Below the pieces are notes generated by a model. That model did no database searches. It worked only from the letters and a program-made list of their open reading frames with translations, and had not been told where the DNA came from. A DNA stretch of 64,000 nt from positions 8,252,501 through 8,316,500 of the forward strand of contig NZ_MEHJ01000001.1 in the NCBI RefSeq assembly GCF_001746415.1, read 5' to 3'. Below, in pieces: positions 16,756 to 25,060 of the stretch. Source of the stretch: Streptomyces agglomeratus (lineage in GTDB: Bacteria; Actinomycetota; Actinomycetes; Streptomycetales; Streptomycetaceae). The position numbers and the translations under genes are program-made. How positions within the stretch are numbered: the stretch's first letter is position 1; each line of letters opens with the position of its first letter.

Positions 16756-17262
16756 TCAGTCGCCGCGTGCGAGGCAGTCGGCGGCGTGCGCGGGGGAGGT
16801 GCGGAGGCGGGGAGATCCCCCGAGCCCATCGCGAGTCTGGAGGAGGTAGTCGCCCAGGTCTCCCAGGGAGTTGATCTCCTCGGTGGGCACCGGTTTGCCG
16901 CACTGGGCGCACGGGGCGAGGAGGTCGAAGATGAGGCGGCGGCGGTCGTCATAGGTCGCCAGGAAGTCCAGCGTCCTGTCCGCGAAGGAGATGGACAGCG
17001 CCACCGCGGGGAAGTGCACGCCGTCCGCGACGAGCGGGTGGGTGTCGTCGTCCCTGGTGCGGATACCGATCGGGCGGCCAAGGGAGTGGAGGGAGAGGCG
17101 GTGGCGGAGTACCGCCTCCACCCAGCGGAGCTCGGCGTCATGGCTGTGGAGAGCCGGGTCCGGGCCGACCTGGCTGGCCTGACCGGTCTGTGCGCGCTCC
17201 ACCGCGGCCTGGACGGCTGCGGCCTTGACGGGGTTGAAGGGCTTCCTCATGGTGCTCGGCAT
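16756..17262 (-). CDS. plasmid-type hypothetical protein with a CxxC motif
   Basis: A 168-residue protein. The ATG at 17262 follows CGGAG with 5-nt spacing and is preferred to earlier in-frame starts at 17316 and 17391. The middle part has alternating beta strands (PLVADGVHFPAVALSISFAD, FLATYDDRRRLIFDLL), then CAQCGKPVP, a possible zinc half-site. A leader of about 125 nt separates it from the promoter-like box at 17390. I do not recognise the family. Confidence 0.6.
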   Translation of the reverse strand: MPSTMRKPFNPVKAAAVQAAVERAQTGQASQVGPDPALHSHDAELRWVEAVLRHRLSLHSLGRPIGIRTRDDDTHPLVADGVHFPAVALSISFADRTLDFLATYDDRRRLIFDLLAPCAQCGKPVPTEEINSLGDLGDYLLQTRDGLGGSPRLRTSPAHAADCLARGD

Positions 17263-17389
17263 GGCGTCTCCGAGAAGAAGGACCGGGCCCGTGATCGGCA
17301 CGCTGGCGCGCGTCATGGTCACCGGGCTGGATTCGAAGGCCGCGAACAGCGGCTCCGGTCGGCGGAATCTCCCGCCCAACACCAACCAC

Positions 17390-17418
17390 ACTACATATTG
17401 GAAAACGAATACACAACA
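17390..17418 (-). promoter_or_regulatory. 29-bp promoter-like box, copy 3
   Basis: On the minus strand it reads TTGTGT, a 17-nt spacer, then TAGTGT. TAGTGT is a good Streptomyces -10 hexamer. It would transcribe the gene starting at 17262 and the genes following it leftward. It matches the boxes at 2578, 6404 and 53897 at most positions, including the shared AATACRCAAC on the plus strand. Confidence 0.65.
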
Positions 17419-17507
17419 TGCGAGGTGAAGGGGCGGCCGGCCAGCCGCTGCTCTCCCGGGAAGACGTACAGGGGGGAGCGGCGGCGGCCGGCCGGCTTGC
17501 CGCGGGT

Positions 17508-17936
17508 CTACGCCGGCGCGGCGGTGAGCTGTCCGACCGTGTCGAGCAAGAGCTGGGCCCGGGCGAAGGCGGCCGCCTTATGACCGTACGAAGGGACGAC
17601 CAGGTGCATGGTCTCGTGCGCCAAGGCGCGATCGGCCTCCTCGCGCGTGGTCACCAGCTCGAGGTTGATGGCCATCAACGGCACCCGCAGCCGTGCGGCC
17701 TTCGGGCCCAAATACACCTGGGCGGCATAGTGCGAGAGATAGGGCATGCCGCTGATCGAGGCGTACGCCGCAAGATCGGTGACGAGGTGGAAGTCGCGCC
17801 CGGACACGGTCGCGAACAGCTTGGCGCGCCGGCGCAGCCAGTTCACGTCGACGGGCAGGTCGCGCTCGTGTTCCAGGAGCCGGCTCCGCAGGTCAGCGTG
17901 CCGCTGCTCGGTCACCGGGTGTGCTCGGTCTGCCAT
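17508..17936 (-). CDS. SprT-like zinc metalloprotease domain protein
   Basis: A 142-residue protein. HETMH at 107-111 is an HExxH zinc-protease motif and His119 in SYGHKAAF is in the right place for a third ligand, as in SprT/WSS1-type proteins (HExxH...GHxxxF). The first 60 residues include a basic helix (DVNWLRRRAKLF). SprT-like proteins cut proteins, some of them DNA-bound. Here the gene ends the leftward series that contains the two large leader-sharing proteins. It could process those proteins or a nucleoprotein intermediate of transfer, which is inference only. Confidence 0.6.
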   Translation of the reverse strand: MADRAHPVTEQRHADLRSRLLEHERDLPVDVNWLRRRAKLFATVSGRDFHLVTDLAAYASISGMPYLSHYAAQVYLGPKAARLRVPLMAINLELVTTREEADRALAHETMHLVVPSYGHKAAAFARAQLLLDTVGQLTAAPA

Positions 17937-18095
17937 GCGTCTCCTCCTCTCGAGTGCGGTCCGGCTTTCCGGCCAGGTGGTTCAGCCGGCCATCCCCGTG
18001 CCGGGGCCGACCAATGGCCACCGCGGCCGTTGGGCCGCGGGGACATCATGCCAACCCGCCCCGCAGCCGCCCTTCGGCACCGGCGACGAGGCCGC

Positions 18096-18557
18096 TCACG
18101 CATAGCGTCCGTGCCAGGAGTCGGCGTCCAGCCGCCTCAGTGCGGCGTCCTCCTCCGGGGTGAGGCGGTTGGTGAAGTCGTCCCAGCGGGTGAGCTGTTC
18201 GAGCTCGGGGCCGTCGGCCGGCTCAATCCGTGCCTTCTGCCCCGTGGTCAGGTCTATCTCCACGCCATCGTCCACGAGGTCGGCATGCGCCACCGGAAGG
18301 GATCGCCGCCGGGCCAGGCCGAGGTTGAACAGGTAGCCACCCCCGGTGTCCTGACCGCCGACCAGGGGCCTGATCCACAGGACCTGGTCGTCCTCGAAGC
18401 GGTGGTGCCGGGCGAGGGCGGCGCGGAAGACCTCCGTCCCGTCGAGGTCCGATACGACCAGGCGCGCGCCGGCGTCCACCGGGTCCCCGGTCGGGCTGTG
18501 GTTGCCCGCGACGAGGTCCGAGAAGCGCCGGCGCCACTGCTGCTGTGTTGCTGTCAT
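18096..18557 (-). CDS. hypothetical protein of the large-protein operon
   Basis: A 153-residue protein from ATG 18557, preceded by AGGAG. It starts 20 bp after the stop of the ART-like gene and is probably cotranscribed with it. It is acidic, with strands such as ARLVVSDLDGTEVFRAAL and DQVLWIRPLVGGQDTGGGYLF. VSDLDGT resembles a HAD phosphatase motif I (DxDGT), but no other HAD motif is evident, so I do not assign that function. It may be a partner or immunity-like protein of the upstream gene, judged by position only. Confidence 0.6.
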   Translation of the reverse strand: MTATQQQWRRRFSDLVAGNHSPTGDPVDAGARLVVSDLDGTEVFRAALARHHRFEDDQVLWIRPLVGGQDTGGGYLFNLGLARRRSLPVAHADLVDDGVEIDLTTGQKARIEPADGPELEQLTRWDDFTNRLTPEEDAALRRLDADSWHGRYA

Positions 18558-18577
18558 CGAATCGCTCCTGGTCAGCT

Positions 18578-20848
18578 TTAGTAGTCGGCTTCCGTGCACA
18601 GGACATCCTCGACGGGTTTCCCGCCGAGCTGGGTGATGCCCCGCGAGGTGAGGGACGCGAGGATGCTGCTGCGCTCCGCGGCGGTGTGGCACACGATCCG
18701 GCTGGGGGCCTCGGCCCCGAGCAGGTCGATCCCGTTGCGGAACATGATTTCGTTGCTGCTGCCGGAGAACTTGGCGATCTTCATCGGGTCCCGCGTGATC
18801 GCCCCCGCGTTGTAGGAGCCGTGCGCGGGGTTGATAGCGCCGTAGTGGTCCCCGTTGTAGGCGTAGTAGTCGCTGCGCTGCATGAGCACACTCGGGTCGT
18901 CCCAGATCAGCCGGCCGCCGCCCGGCTGGCTGGACGTCTTCTTGACCCGCAGGAACACCGAGTTGGCGCCGCCGGTCATCTTGTCGGACTGCTCGCTCAT
19001 GCCGAGCCCGCCACCGATGCCCATCACAGCACGCTTCTCCGTGGAGGCCAGGACCCCCGTTCCGAGGAGACTGGCGAGATCGCCACCGTTGAGGCAGTGG
19101 GTCAGCGATCGACCCTTGAATGCGCCCTGAATCTCCGCGTTCTTCCCGGTCACGTCGAAGCGGGACCAGGTAAGCCACTTGCCTCCGGTCGACGGCGTCG
19201 GCTCGTAGCCCGGGCTGGCCGCGAGTTCGGCGCCGCTGGCGAATCCGGAGGCCTTCGCGACGGCGTCTCGGACAACCTCGACCTTCATCGGCAGCACCTT
19301 GTGAGATGCCTCCAGGTGGATCCTCTTCATCGCCGTCTGCAGGGCGTCGCTGTCGAGACCCATGAGGGACTCCATGCGCTGGTGCACGATCTCCTGGACC
19401 TGAAGATCCTGGAGACCCTGGGCCGTCTCCAAGGCGCTCTTCATGCCGGCGGCGCCCTCCAGCCCCTGGGCCCGGATGTTGTTCGCCAGGTAGGTCCACT
19501 CGCCCTCGGCCGCGGTCATCGGCTTGTTCATCAGGTGCAGCTGCTCCAGCCGCTCCACGAGGTCCTTGCCGTGGCCGGCGCCCGCAGGGGCGTGGACCTC
19601 GAGCTGTCCCCGCAGCGAGAACTCCGTGTTCGCCGGGTCGTTGTCCTTGTACGGGCGGTAGACGGCCTTCCAGCCGTCGCCCATATCGATCTCGTACTCC
19701 GTGCCGTTGGCCGAAGAACGGGTGACCCCGTCCCACGACGTCTGCCCGGTCGCAGGGTCGAGGTTCGCCTTGATCCGGCTGGCCTTGCGGACCGTCGCGG
19801 CGAGCGTGCCGGGCTCCGGATCCCCGTCGGGCACCGGTATCTGCTTGGTGACCATCTTTGTCGCGGTCACCTCGTAGGCGTCCATCCAAGGCATGACCGC
19901 CCCACCGTTGTCGATCTTGTCCTTCACGACGTCCAGCTGGTCCATGTAGTGCTGGGCCATGGCCTTCTCGTCGTCGCTGATCCACGGGTCGTTGAGGACG
20001 GCGGCGACCGCGTCGACGGCCGCCTGGTGCTTGGCGATCGACGCCTCCGACATCTCGGAGCCGGTCTTCAGCTTGTGCTGCACAGAGCTGACCGCGGTCT
20101 TGGTCAGCTCGGCCAGCTTCTTCTCCTTGTCGAGGTCAAGGCGCTCCTTGACCTCCTCCTCGACCTGGATCTCCTCCATGTGCGTGCCGGGGATGCTCAA
20201 CGCATCAAGCAGCTTCTCCTCGGCCTCCTCGGAGATGTGCGTGAGCAGCACCTCCCGCGGGCCGTCCGACGAGTCGTAGGCAACCAGGGTTGCTTCGGAA
20301 TTGATGAAGTCGTCCCCGCCCACCAGGATCGGCGTACCAGTGGGCTCGCCCACAGGAGGCGCCGCCGGCACCGGAGTCAGCGGCGGGTCCGTCTCCTCCT
20401 CTTCCTCTTGGACCTCCTCGATGTCCTCGACCTGGAGCAGCACGGCTTCCTCCGCCGACGGCTCCTCACTGCCGCTCTGCAGCTCTCCATCGGCCGCGAC
20501 GCCCTCGGCCTCGGCAGACGCCTCCGGGGCTTCTTCCTCCGGCGGCGCGGCGGACACGACAGGCTCGGGCTCCAGTTCGGGTTCGGTGCCCAGGAGCGCG
20601 TCCAGCTCCGCCAGCGGGTCGTCGCCGGCAGGCGGTTCCGCAGGGGGAGCCGGCTCGACAACCGGCTCGGGCAGCTCGGGCACCTCGAACGCGGGCTCCC
20701 CCGCAGCTCCCACGGCCGCGCCCGCAAGGTCGGCCCCCTCACCCGCTGCCGGCGCGCCGGTGATGTCCAGTGGGGCAGCGGGGGCCTCGGCGAGCGCGGT
20801 GGGGCTGACCGCGTAGCTCTGGTGGCTCGACTTGGATCCGGTTCCCAT
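18578..20848 (-). CDS. large protein with ADP-ribosyltransferase-like C-terminal region
   Basis: A 756-residue protein. It begins MGTGSKSSHQSYAVSPT, a leader shared with the next gene upstream. Residues 20-175 are a Pro/Glu/Ala-rich disordered stretch, and residues 205-300 are helical and charged. The C-terminal 250 residues contain GANSVFLRV, YYAYNGDHYGAINP and GSSNEIMFRNGIDLL. The NEIMFRNG element resembles the catalytic strand of ADP-ribosyltransferase-like domains found in phage and plasmid proteins, though the canonical ExE pair is not obvious. A similar arrangement is known to me from phage virion-associated proteins. Its start overlaps the stop of the kinase-like gene (TGATG). Confidence 0.5.
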   Translation of the reverse strand: MGTGSKSSHQSYAVSPTALAEAPAAPLDITGAPAAGEGADLAGAAVGAAGEPAFEVPELPEPVVEPAPPAEPPAGDDPLAELDALLGTEPELEPEPVVSAAPPEEEAPEASAEAEGVAADGELQSGSEEPSAEEAVLLQVEDIEEVQEEEEETDPPLTPVPAAPPVGEPTGTPILVGGDDFINSEATLVAYDSSDGPREVLLTHISEEAEEKLLDALSIPGTHMEEIQVEEEVKERLDLDKEKKLAELTKTAVSSVQHKLKTGSEMSEASIAKHQAAVDAVAAVLNDPWISDDEKAMAQHYMDQLDVVKDKIDNGGAVMPWMDAYEVTATKMVTKQIPVPDGDPEPGTLAATVRKASRIKANLDPATGQTSWDGVTRSSANGTEYEIDMGDGWKAVYRPYKDNDPANTEFSLRGQLEVHAPAGAGHGKDLVERLEQLHLMNKPMTAAEGEWTYLANNIRAQGLEGAAGMKSALETAQGLQDLQVQEIVHQRMESLMGLDSDALQTAMKRIHLEASHKVLPMKVEVVRDAVAKASGFASGAELAASPGYEPTPSTGGKWLTWSRFDVTGKNAEIQGAFKGRSLTHCLNGGDLASLLGTGVLASTEKRAVMGIGGGLGMSEQSDKMTGGANSVFLRVKKTSSQPGGGRLIWDDPSVLMQRSDYYAYNGDHYGAINPAHGSYNAGAITRDPMKIAKFSGSSNEIMFRNGIDLLGAEAPSRIVCHTAAERSSILASLTSRGITQLGGKPVEDVLCTEADY

Positions 20849-23461
20849 CAGCTACCACCGCCGTGCTTGAGGGAGGCGCCGGAGGGCAGGCCCAGCTGCT
20901 TGACGAAGAAGTCGGAGAAGTTCTGGCGCAAGTTGTTCTTCCTCTCTACGGCGTGGTCCAGGAACGCGGTCGCGATCTGGTCGTTGCTGACCTGGGACTG
21001 TGGGATCTTCAATGCCTTCGCCGCCCGGCTGCGCATCTGCGGCACCCACGCCACGCCACCCTTGGCACCCTCGTGTGCGGTGGAGTGCAGGATGGAGCGC
21101 AGCTGTGCGTCCGGCATGGACTCGAACTTCTTGATCACCGGGTGCGCGGCGGCCGGGTTGATCTTGACCCCGCTGGCGAGACTACTGCCCAGGGCCGCCT
21201 GGTAGAGCTTCTGGTGGACGGGAGTGAACCCGCCCCGCCGCTGGGGCGTAGTCGACCGACAGCTTGTCCGCACCGAAGTGCTTGAAGGCCTGACCGCGGT
21301 CGATCTGCACGAGGCCGCCGGAGGGCGTGCTCAGCCAGTTGTCCTGGTGACCGTCGTGCTCGCCGACGAGCCACGACCCCACGTGCGACCGGACGATCGC
21401 GTCGACCTGGGACTGTGTCCACTGACTCGGGCTGGACGTGAACGGCTTGGCGTCCTTGAGCAGCGGCTGGATGGAGCCGGCCGTTCCGTCGGCCTTCTTG
21501 TGGTGGTACACCGGCACCGCCGGCACGCCACCCAGCGACAGGACGTGGGACGCAGCGGCTTCGGTGTGCCCCAGAGCACCACCGTGATTGTGGTCGGCCT
21601 TGAACATCCACTGTGAGCCGTCGGGGGCAGCATGGACCGTCTTGGCGTACGTTCCGCCGAGATTGGACGCTGTGGTGCCGGGGCCGAAGGTCCAGCCGGC
21701 GACCTCTTTGGCGTCGACGCGGACCGGTAGGTCCTGGCTGGTCGCCTTGACGTGCTGCACCTCGGCCATCAGCGCCTGGATGTTGGCGTTGAACGACCCC
21801 GGCTTCGGTGCCTTCACCGGCTTCGCGACAGGCGGGACTTGGTTGGCCGTTGAGCTCGTGCTGCTCTTTGACAGCTTGCTCGCCACGGCTTGGAATTCCT
21901 CGTCCGGAGCCAACCCGCCGTTGGCCTTAAGAGGCGCGGGAACGGCCGTCTTGGCGGCTTTGGCCGCCTCCTTCTTCGCGACGTCCGCGGTGACCTTGTC
22001 CTTGATGGCTTGCTGGTCGTACTTCTTGTTGAAGCTCGCGGCGATGTAGTTCTGGACCTGGGCACGCGTGGCCTTGGCGTTGTTGTCCATGCCCAGCTCG
22101 GCCGCGACGGCGCGCAGGTCGGAGAGCTTCTGCTTTGTGGCCCAGGCTTTGAAGTCGCTGGTGATCTCGCCCGGGTGGAGGTACTTCCCCGGCCCGAGGG
22201 CCGGGTGCTCGGCATACGGGGTGTCGCCGGCCGCCTGCTGGGTGTAGGCGTACCAGCCGTTCGTGCTCGTCTGCATGTCCCGGACGTCGCCGGCGTTCTT
22301 CGCCCACGCGGCGATCGCCTGCGGCGCGCCCGGGTCGCCGGCTGGCGGCAGGTTCAGCGGCTGCCCGCCGCCCGGAGCCATCGCAATGTGCGCGGCGTAG
22401 CCGGCGTCGAGGTTCGCCAGTTGCTCCTGCCGCTTGAGGGCCAGGGCCTTCAGCGTGTCCACTTCGCTCTCGGGCGTGGTCGGCCGCATCAGTGCCACGA
22501 GCTGGTGACCACCGAGGTGCATCGCCTCGGTCTCGCTCAGCTGCCCCGAGGCGAGAGCCTCCTGCACCAAGGGCTGGACGGCCTTCGCCGGCACGTAAGC
22601 ATGGCTGAGAGCCTCGTCGACCGCCGACTTGGCCTCCGCCTTGGCCTTGGCCAGGTCCTCGCCGAGCTCAGGACAGTCGGCCGACGCCAACTTCTGCTCG
22701 GCCGCGAGCATCGTGTGCAGGGCCTCGGCCCTCTGTTCCTGAGACTGAGGCCCGTAGGTCTTCTTCGCCTCATTCCAGGCGTCGACGGACGCGGTCACCG
22801 CCTGGGCGGAGGCCGCGACCTCGTCCGGCGTGACCTTCCACGCGCCGCCACTGAGGGGCGGCTCGGTGCCCTCGATCTCGTGCAGGTCGGTCAGCGTCAT
22901 TCCGCCGACCGTCTTGCCGGCGAGCAGCTCGTTGTACCGGTTGAGCGCGGCGGCCTGGATCTTCGCCTTGGACGGGATGTCACCCGGGTACGCGGGATCC
23001 AGCCAGTGGACCAAGGGGTGTTGCCCCTTGCCGGACAGGCCCACCAGCGCGGGGTGCTCGAAGCCCTTGGCCTCGGCGATCTCGCGCAGGTCATCCTCGT
23101 CGAGCGAGTTCAGGTAGGCGACCGTGTGCGCCTTCAGCGCCTTGGTGTGGGCCTCAATCTCCTCGTCGGAGGCTCCTGCCTCCTTCAGCTTCGTGATGGC
23201 CTCCTGGGCCTTCTCGACCTCCTCGACGAACAGGTCGTACATCTCCACGGGGTCTGGTGAAGGTGTCTCTGCCCAGCTGTCCGGACCAAGGTTCGAAAAC
23301 GCCTCGACGTTGTCCATGGCCATCAAGAGGTCGGCCTTGGCCTGGACCTCGCCGTCGGACATCGGTTGCGCGGGCGCCTCGGCCACAACGTCGTCCGCCT
23401 CGGATGTTGTGGTGGGTCCCACCGCGTAGGAAGCGTGCGAGGACTTGCTACCGGTGCCCAT
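20848..23461 (-). CDS. large kinase-fold protein with leader, split by one frameshift
   Basis: The first frame (23461 down to about 21245) gives MGTGSKSSHASYAVGPT, then about 500 residues of Ala/Lys-rich helical sequence. A C-terminal domain follows with FKADHNHGGALGHTEAAAS, SWLVGEHDGHQDNWLS and LVQIDRGQAFKHF. The last two look like the catalytic loop (HDGHQDN) and the Asp-containing metal loop of HipA/PI3K-like kinases. At a GCCCC run near 21245 the frame shifts and continues RGGFTPVHQKLYQAALGS to a TGA at 20848, restoring the rest of the domain. It is therefore one gene of about 870 residues, with either a sequencing error, a real mutation or recoding. It should phosphorylate a protein or small molecule; the target is unknown. 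Confidence 0.6.
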
Positions 23462-23862
23462 CAGCCGTCACCCCGCGAGGGGAGCGCAGGGATGACCTCG
23501 GCAAGCAGTTCGTCGAGAACGAGATCGGCTGCGTGCGTGAGGTCGAGGGCGCCCTCCGGGACGTCGGCCGGCTCGAGCGAGCACGCGCCGCCGGACTGCG
23601 CAATCCAGCGCTCGATGCCCTGGCTGGTGGTGGTTTCGCCCAGGCGCTCGCGCCAGGGGTCGGCCGGCTCATAGACGAGGGGGACCCAGCGCACAACCCG
23701 CTCGGCCGACTGTCGGCTCTCATCGAGGCCGAGCACGGCGACGGGGTCGACAGGGAGGCCGAGCGCGGGGTGCCAGACGAGCAGGATCCACAGCCGCCAG
23801 GCCGGAGCGGCCGTCGACGGCTCCCCCGTCTCGGCATCGGTGGGGTCGGTTTCGGTCGTCAT
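23461..23862 (-). CDS. small acidic protein, first gene of the large-protein operon
   Basis: A 133-residue protein. The ATG at 23862 is preceded by GGGAGGAGCC. It contains PAWRLWILLVWHPALGLPVD, which looks like a strand-rich core rather than a membrane helix, and a Leu-rich acidic C-terminus. Its stop overlaps the ATG of the kinase-like gene (TGATG), so the two are translationally coupled. It could be a chaperone for the large protein, by analogy with other coupled small/large pairs. No family is recognised. Confidence 0.6.
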   Translation of the reverse strand: MTTETDPTDAETGEPSTAAPAWRLWILLVWHPALGLPVDPVAVLGLDESRQSAERVVRWVPLVYEPADPWRERLGETTTSQGIERWIAQSGGACSLEPADVPEGALDLTHAADLVLDELLAEVIPALPSRGDG

Positions 23863-23886
23863 GGAGGCTCCTCCCAAAGGTGCTTT

Positions 23887-23926
23887 CACCTGCTACAGGT
23901 GTGGGAGGAGCCGCCGGTGTGACAGT
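23887..23926 (-). promoter_or_regulatory. shared operon element, site A
   Basis: On the plus strand it reads CACCTGCTACAGGTG (23887-23901), then 14 nt, then GGTGTGACAGT. It is the same as sites B, C and D with identical spacing. The palindrome centre lies 32 bp upstream of ATG 23862. On the minus strand the order is an A-tract, CTGTCACACC, N14, palindrome, which looks like a promoter with an overlapping operator. Confidence 0.75.
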
Positions 23927-23944
23927 GCGGGCGAAGAAGTTTTT

Positions 23945-25060
23945 TCAGCGACTGGGCAGGAGCGAGGCCATGTACTGGACCGTGGCGGCGAAAGCGTCCT
24001 CGCTCCGGGCGTGGACGTCCTCGCGGCCGTTGGCGGTCATGATCGCGCCGTGCAGGGCGTACTGGTGCGGGTTCTGCGAGATCAGGGTCAGCCGGGGGCC
24101 GAAGATCTGAGCCATCTCGGCGATGCGGTTGGCCCGAGACAGGCCGGTGAGGATGACCGGCATGTCCTCGGGGAGATTCTCGGCGAGGAAGTGCAGGCCG
24201 GGCCGCTCCCAGCTGTCCCAGTCGGCGTTGTCGCGGACGGTCTGCACGTTGATGGCGATGCCGGCCGGCTGGGTGTCCTCGATCCAGGAGAGGTAGCGCT
24301 GGAGGTCTTCGAGCCGGAACCAGTACACGTTCGGCACGACGTTGACGCCGGCCTCGGCGAACTCCTGGGCGAGCATCAGGCTACGGCGCATGTTGAGCAG
24401 GTGCTCGGTGCGCGGCCAGTCCCCGTAGATGCTGTAGTTGCACGACAGGACAAGGTCCCATTCCTGCTCCGCGATCCTCTCGACGAGCCTGTCGCGGCCG
24501 CGGCGAGTCCAGAAGGCCTCGACGAGCGGGTCCTCGCCGTAGCCGACCAGCACAGCCTTCTGGTGGTCCCCGAGAGAGAGGGCCTGGCGGGCGGTCTGCT
24601 CGGTGAAGCGCTTGTAGAGCGTGTGGGTGTCGGGCGAGAACACGCGCCGCAGACCGACTCCGTAGGCCGGCCAGTTCAGGCTGGCGTCGAGCTTGGTGAC
24701 CGCGGAGCCGTCCGTCATGGGGATAAAGGACGGCAGGCCAGCGGGCAGCGTGCTGTCGACGCTGATGTCGTCGAAGGTCAGGGTGCCGCCGACATCCGCC
24801 ATCCACCCGGCTATGTCGGTCCGGCTCCCGCACCGGATCGGGCACTTGCGGGTCACGCACGCGTTCGCCGGTGCGTCGGCCTCGGCTGCCGAGCACCCGC
24901 AGAACCGGCAGTCCGAGTTCTGGCCAGTGCACAAGGGCTCGACGGTCGCCGGGCCGCCCCGGCCGTCGGGACCGGCGTAGAAGGCGCAGCTGTTGCAGTC
25001 GCAGCCGCGACCCGGAAGAGGCACGCCGACGGTCGGGATGGGCAGGGAGACACTGGTCAT
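23945..25060 (-). CDS. DUF4417-type cysteine-rich protein
   Basis: A 371-residue protein. The first 80 residues hold about ten cysteines (GCDCNSCAFYAG, CRFCGCS, CVTRKCPIRCGS), enough for metal clusters. The rest is alpha/beta with VLSCNYSIYGDWPRTEHLLNMRR and NVVPNVYWFRLEDLQRY, patterns I associate with the plasmid and phage family DUF4417, which has a TIM-barrel-like look. The biochemical role is unknown. It overlaps the ParB-like gene by four bases (25057-25060) and belongs to the coupling-protein operon that runs from 30420. Confidence 0.65.
   Translation of the reverse strand: MTSVSLPIPTVGVPLPGRGCDCNSCAFYAGPDGRGGPATVEPLCTGQNSDCRFCGCSAAEADAPANACVTRKCPIRCGSRTDIAGWMADVGGTLTFDDISVDSTLPAGLPSFIPMTDGSAVTKLDASLNWPAYGVGLRRVFSPDTHTLYKRFTEQTARQALSLGDHQKAVLVGYGEDPLVEAFWTRRGRDRLVERIAEQEWDLVLSCNYSIYGDWPRTEHLLNMRRSLMLAQEFAEAGVNVVPNVYWFRLEDLQRYLSWIEDTQPAGIAINVQTVRDNADWDSWERPGLHFLAENLPEDMPVILTGLSRANRIAEMAQIFGPRLTLISQNPHQYALHGAIMTANGREDVHARSEDAFAATVQYMASLLPSR

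Noticed and set aside
18096..18557. HAD phosphatase (VSDLDGT motif)
   Set aside because: Only the first motif is suggested. The required Thr/Ser, Lys and second Asp motifs are not visible in 153 residues.
18545..21205. An 886-codon plus-strand frame
   Set aside because: Antisense shadow of the ART-like gene, with no recognisable motif.
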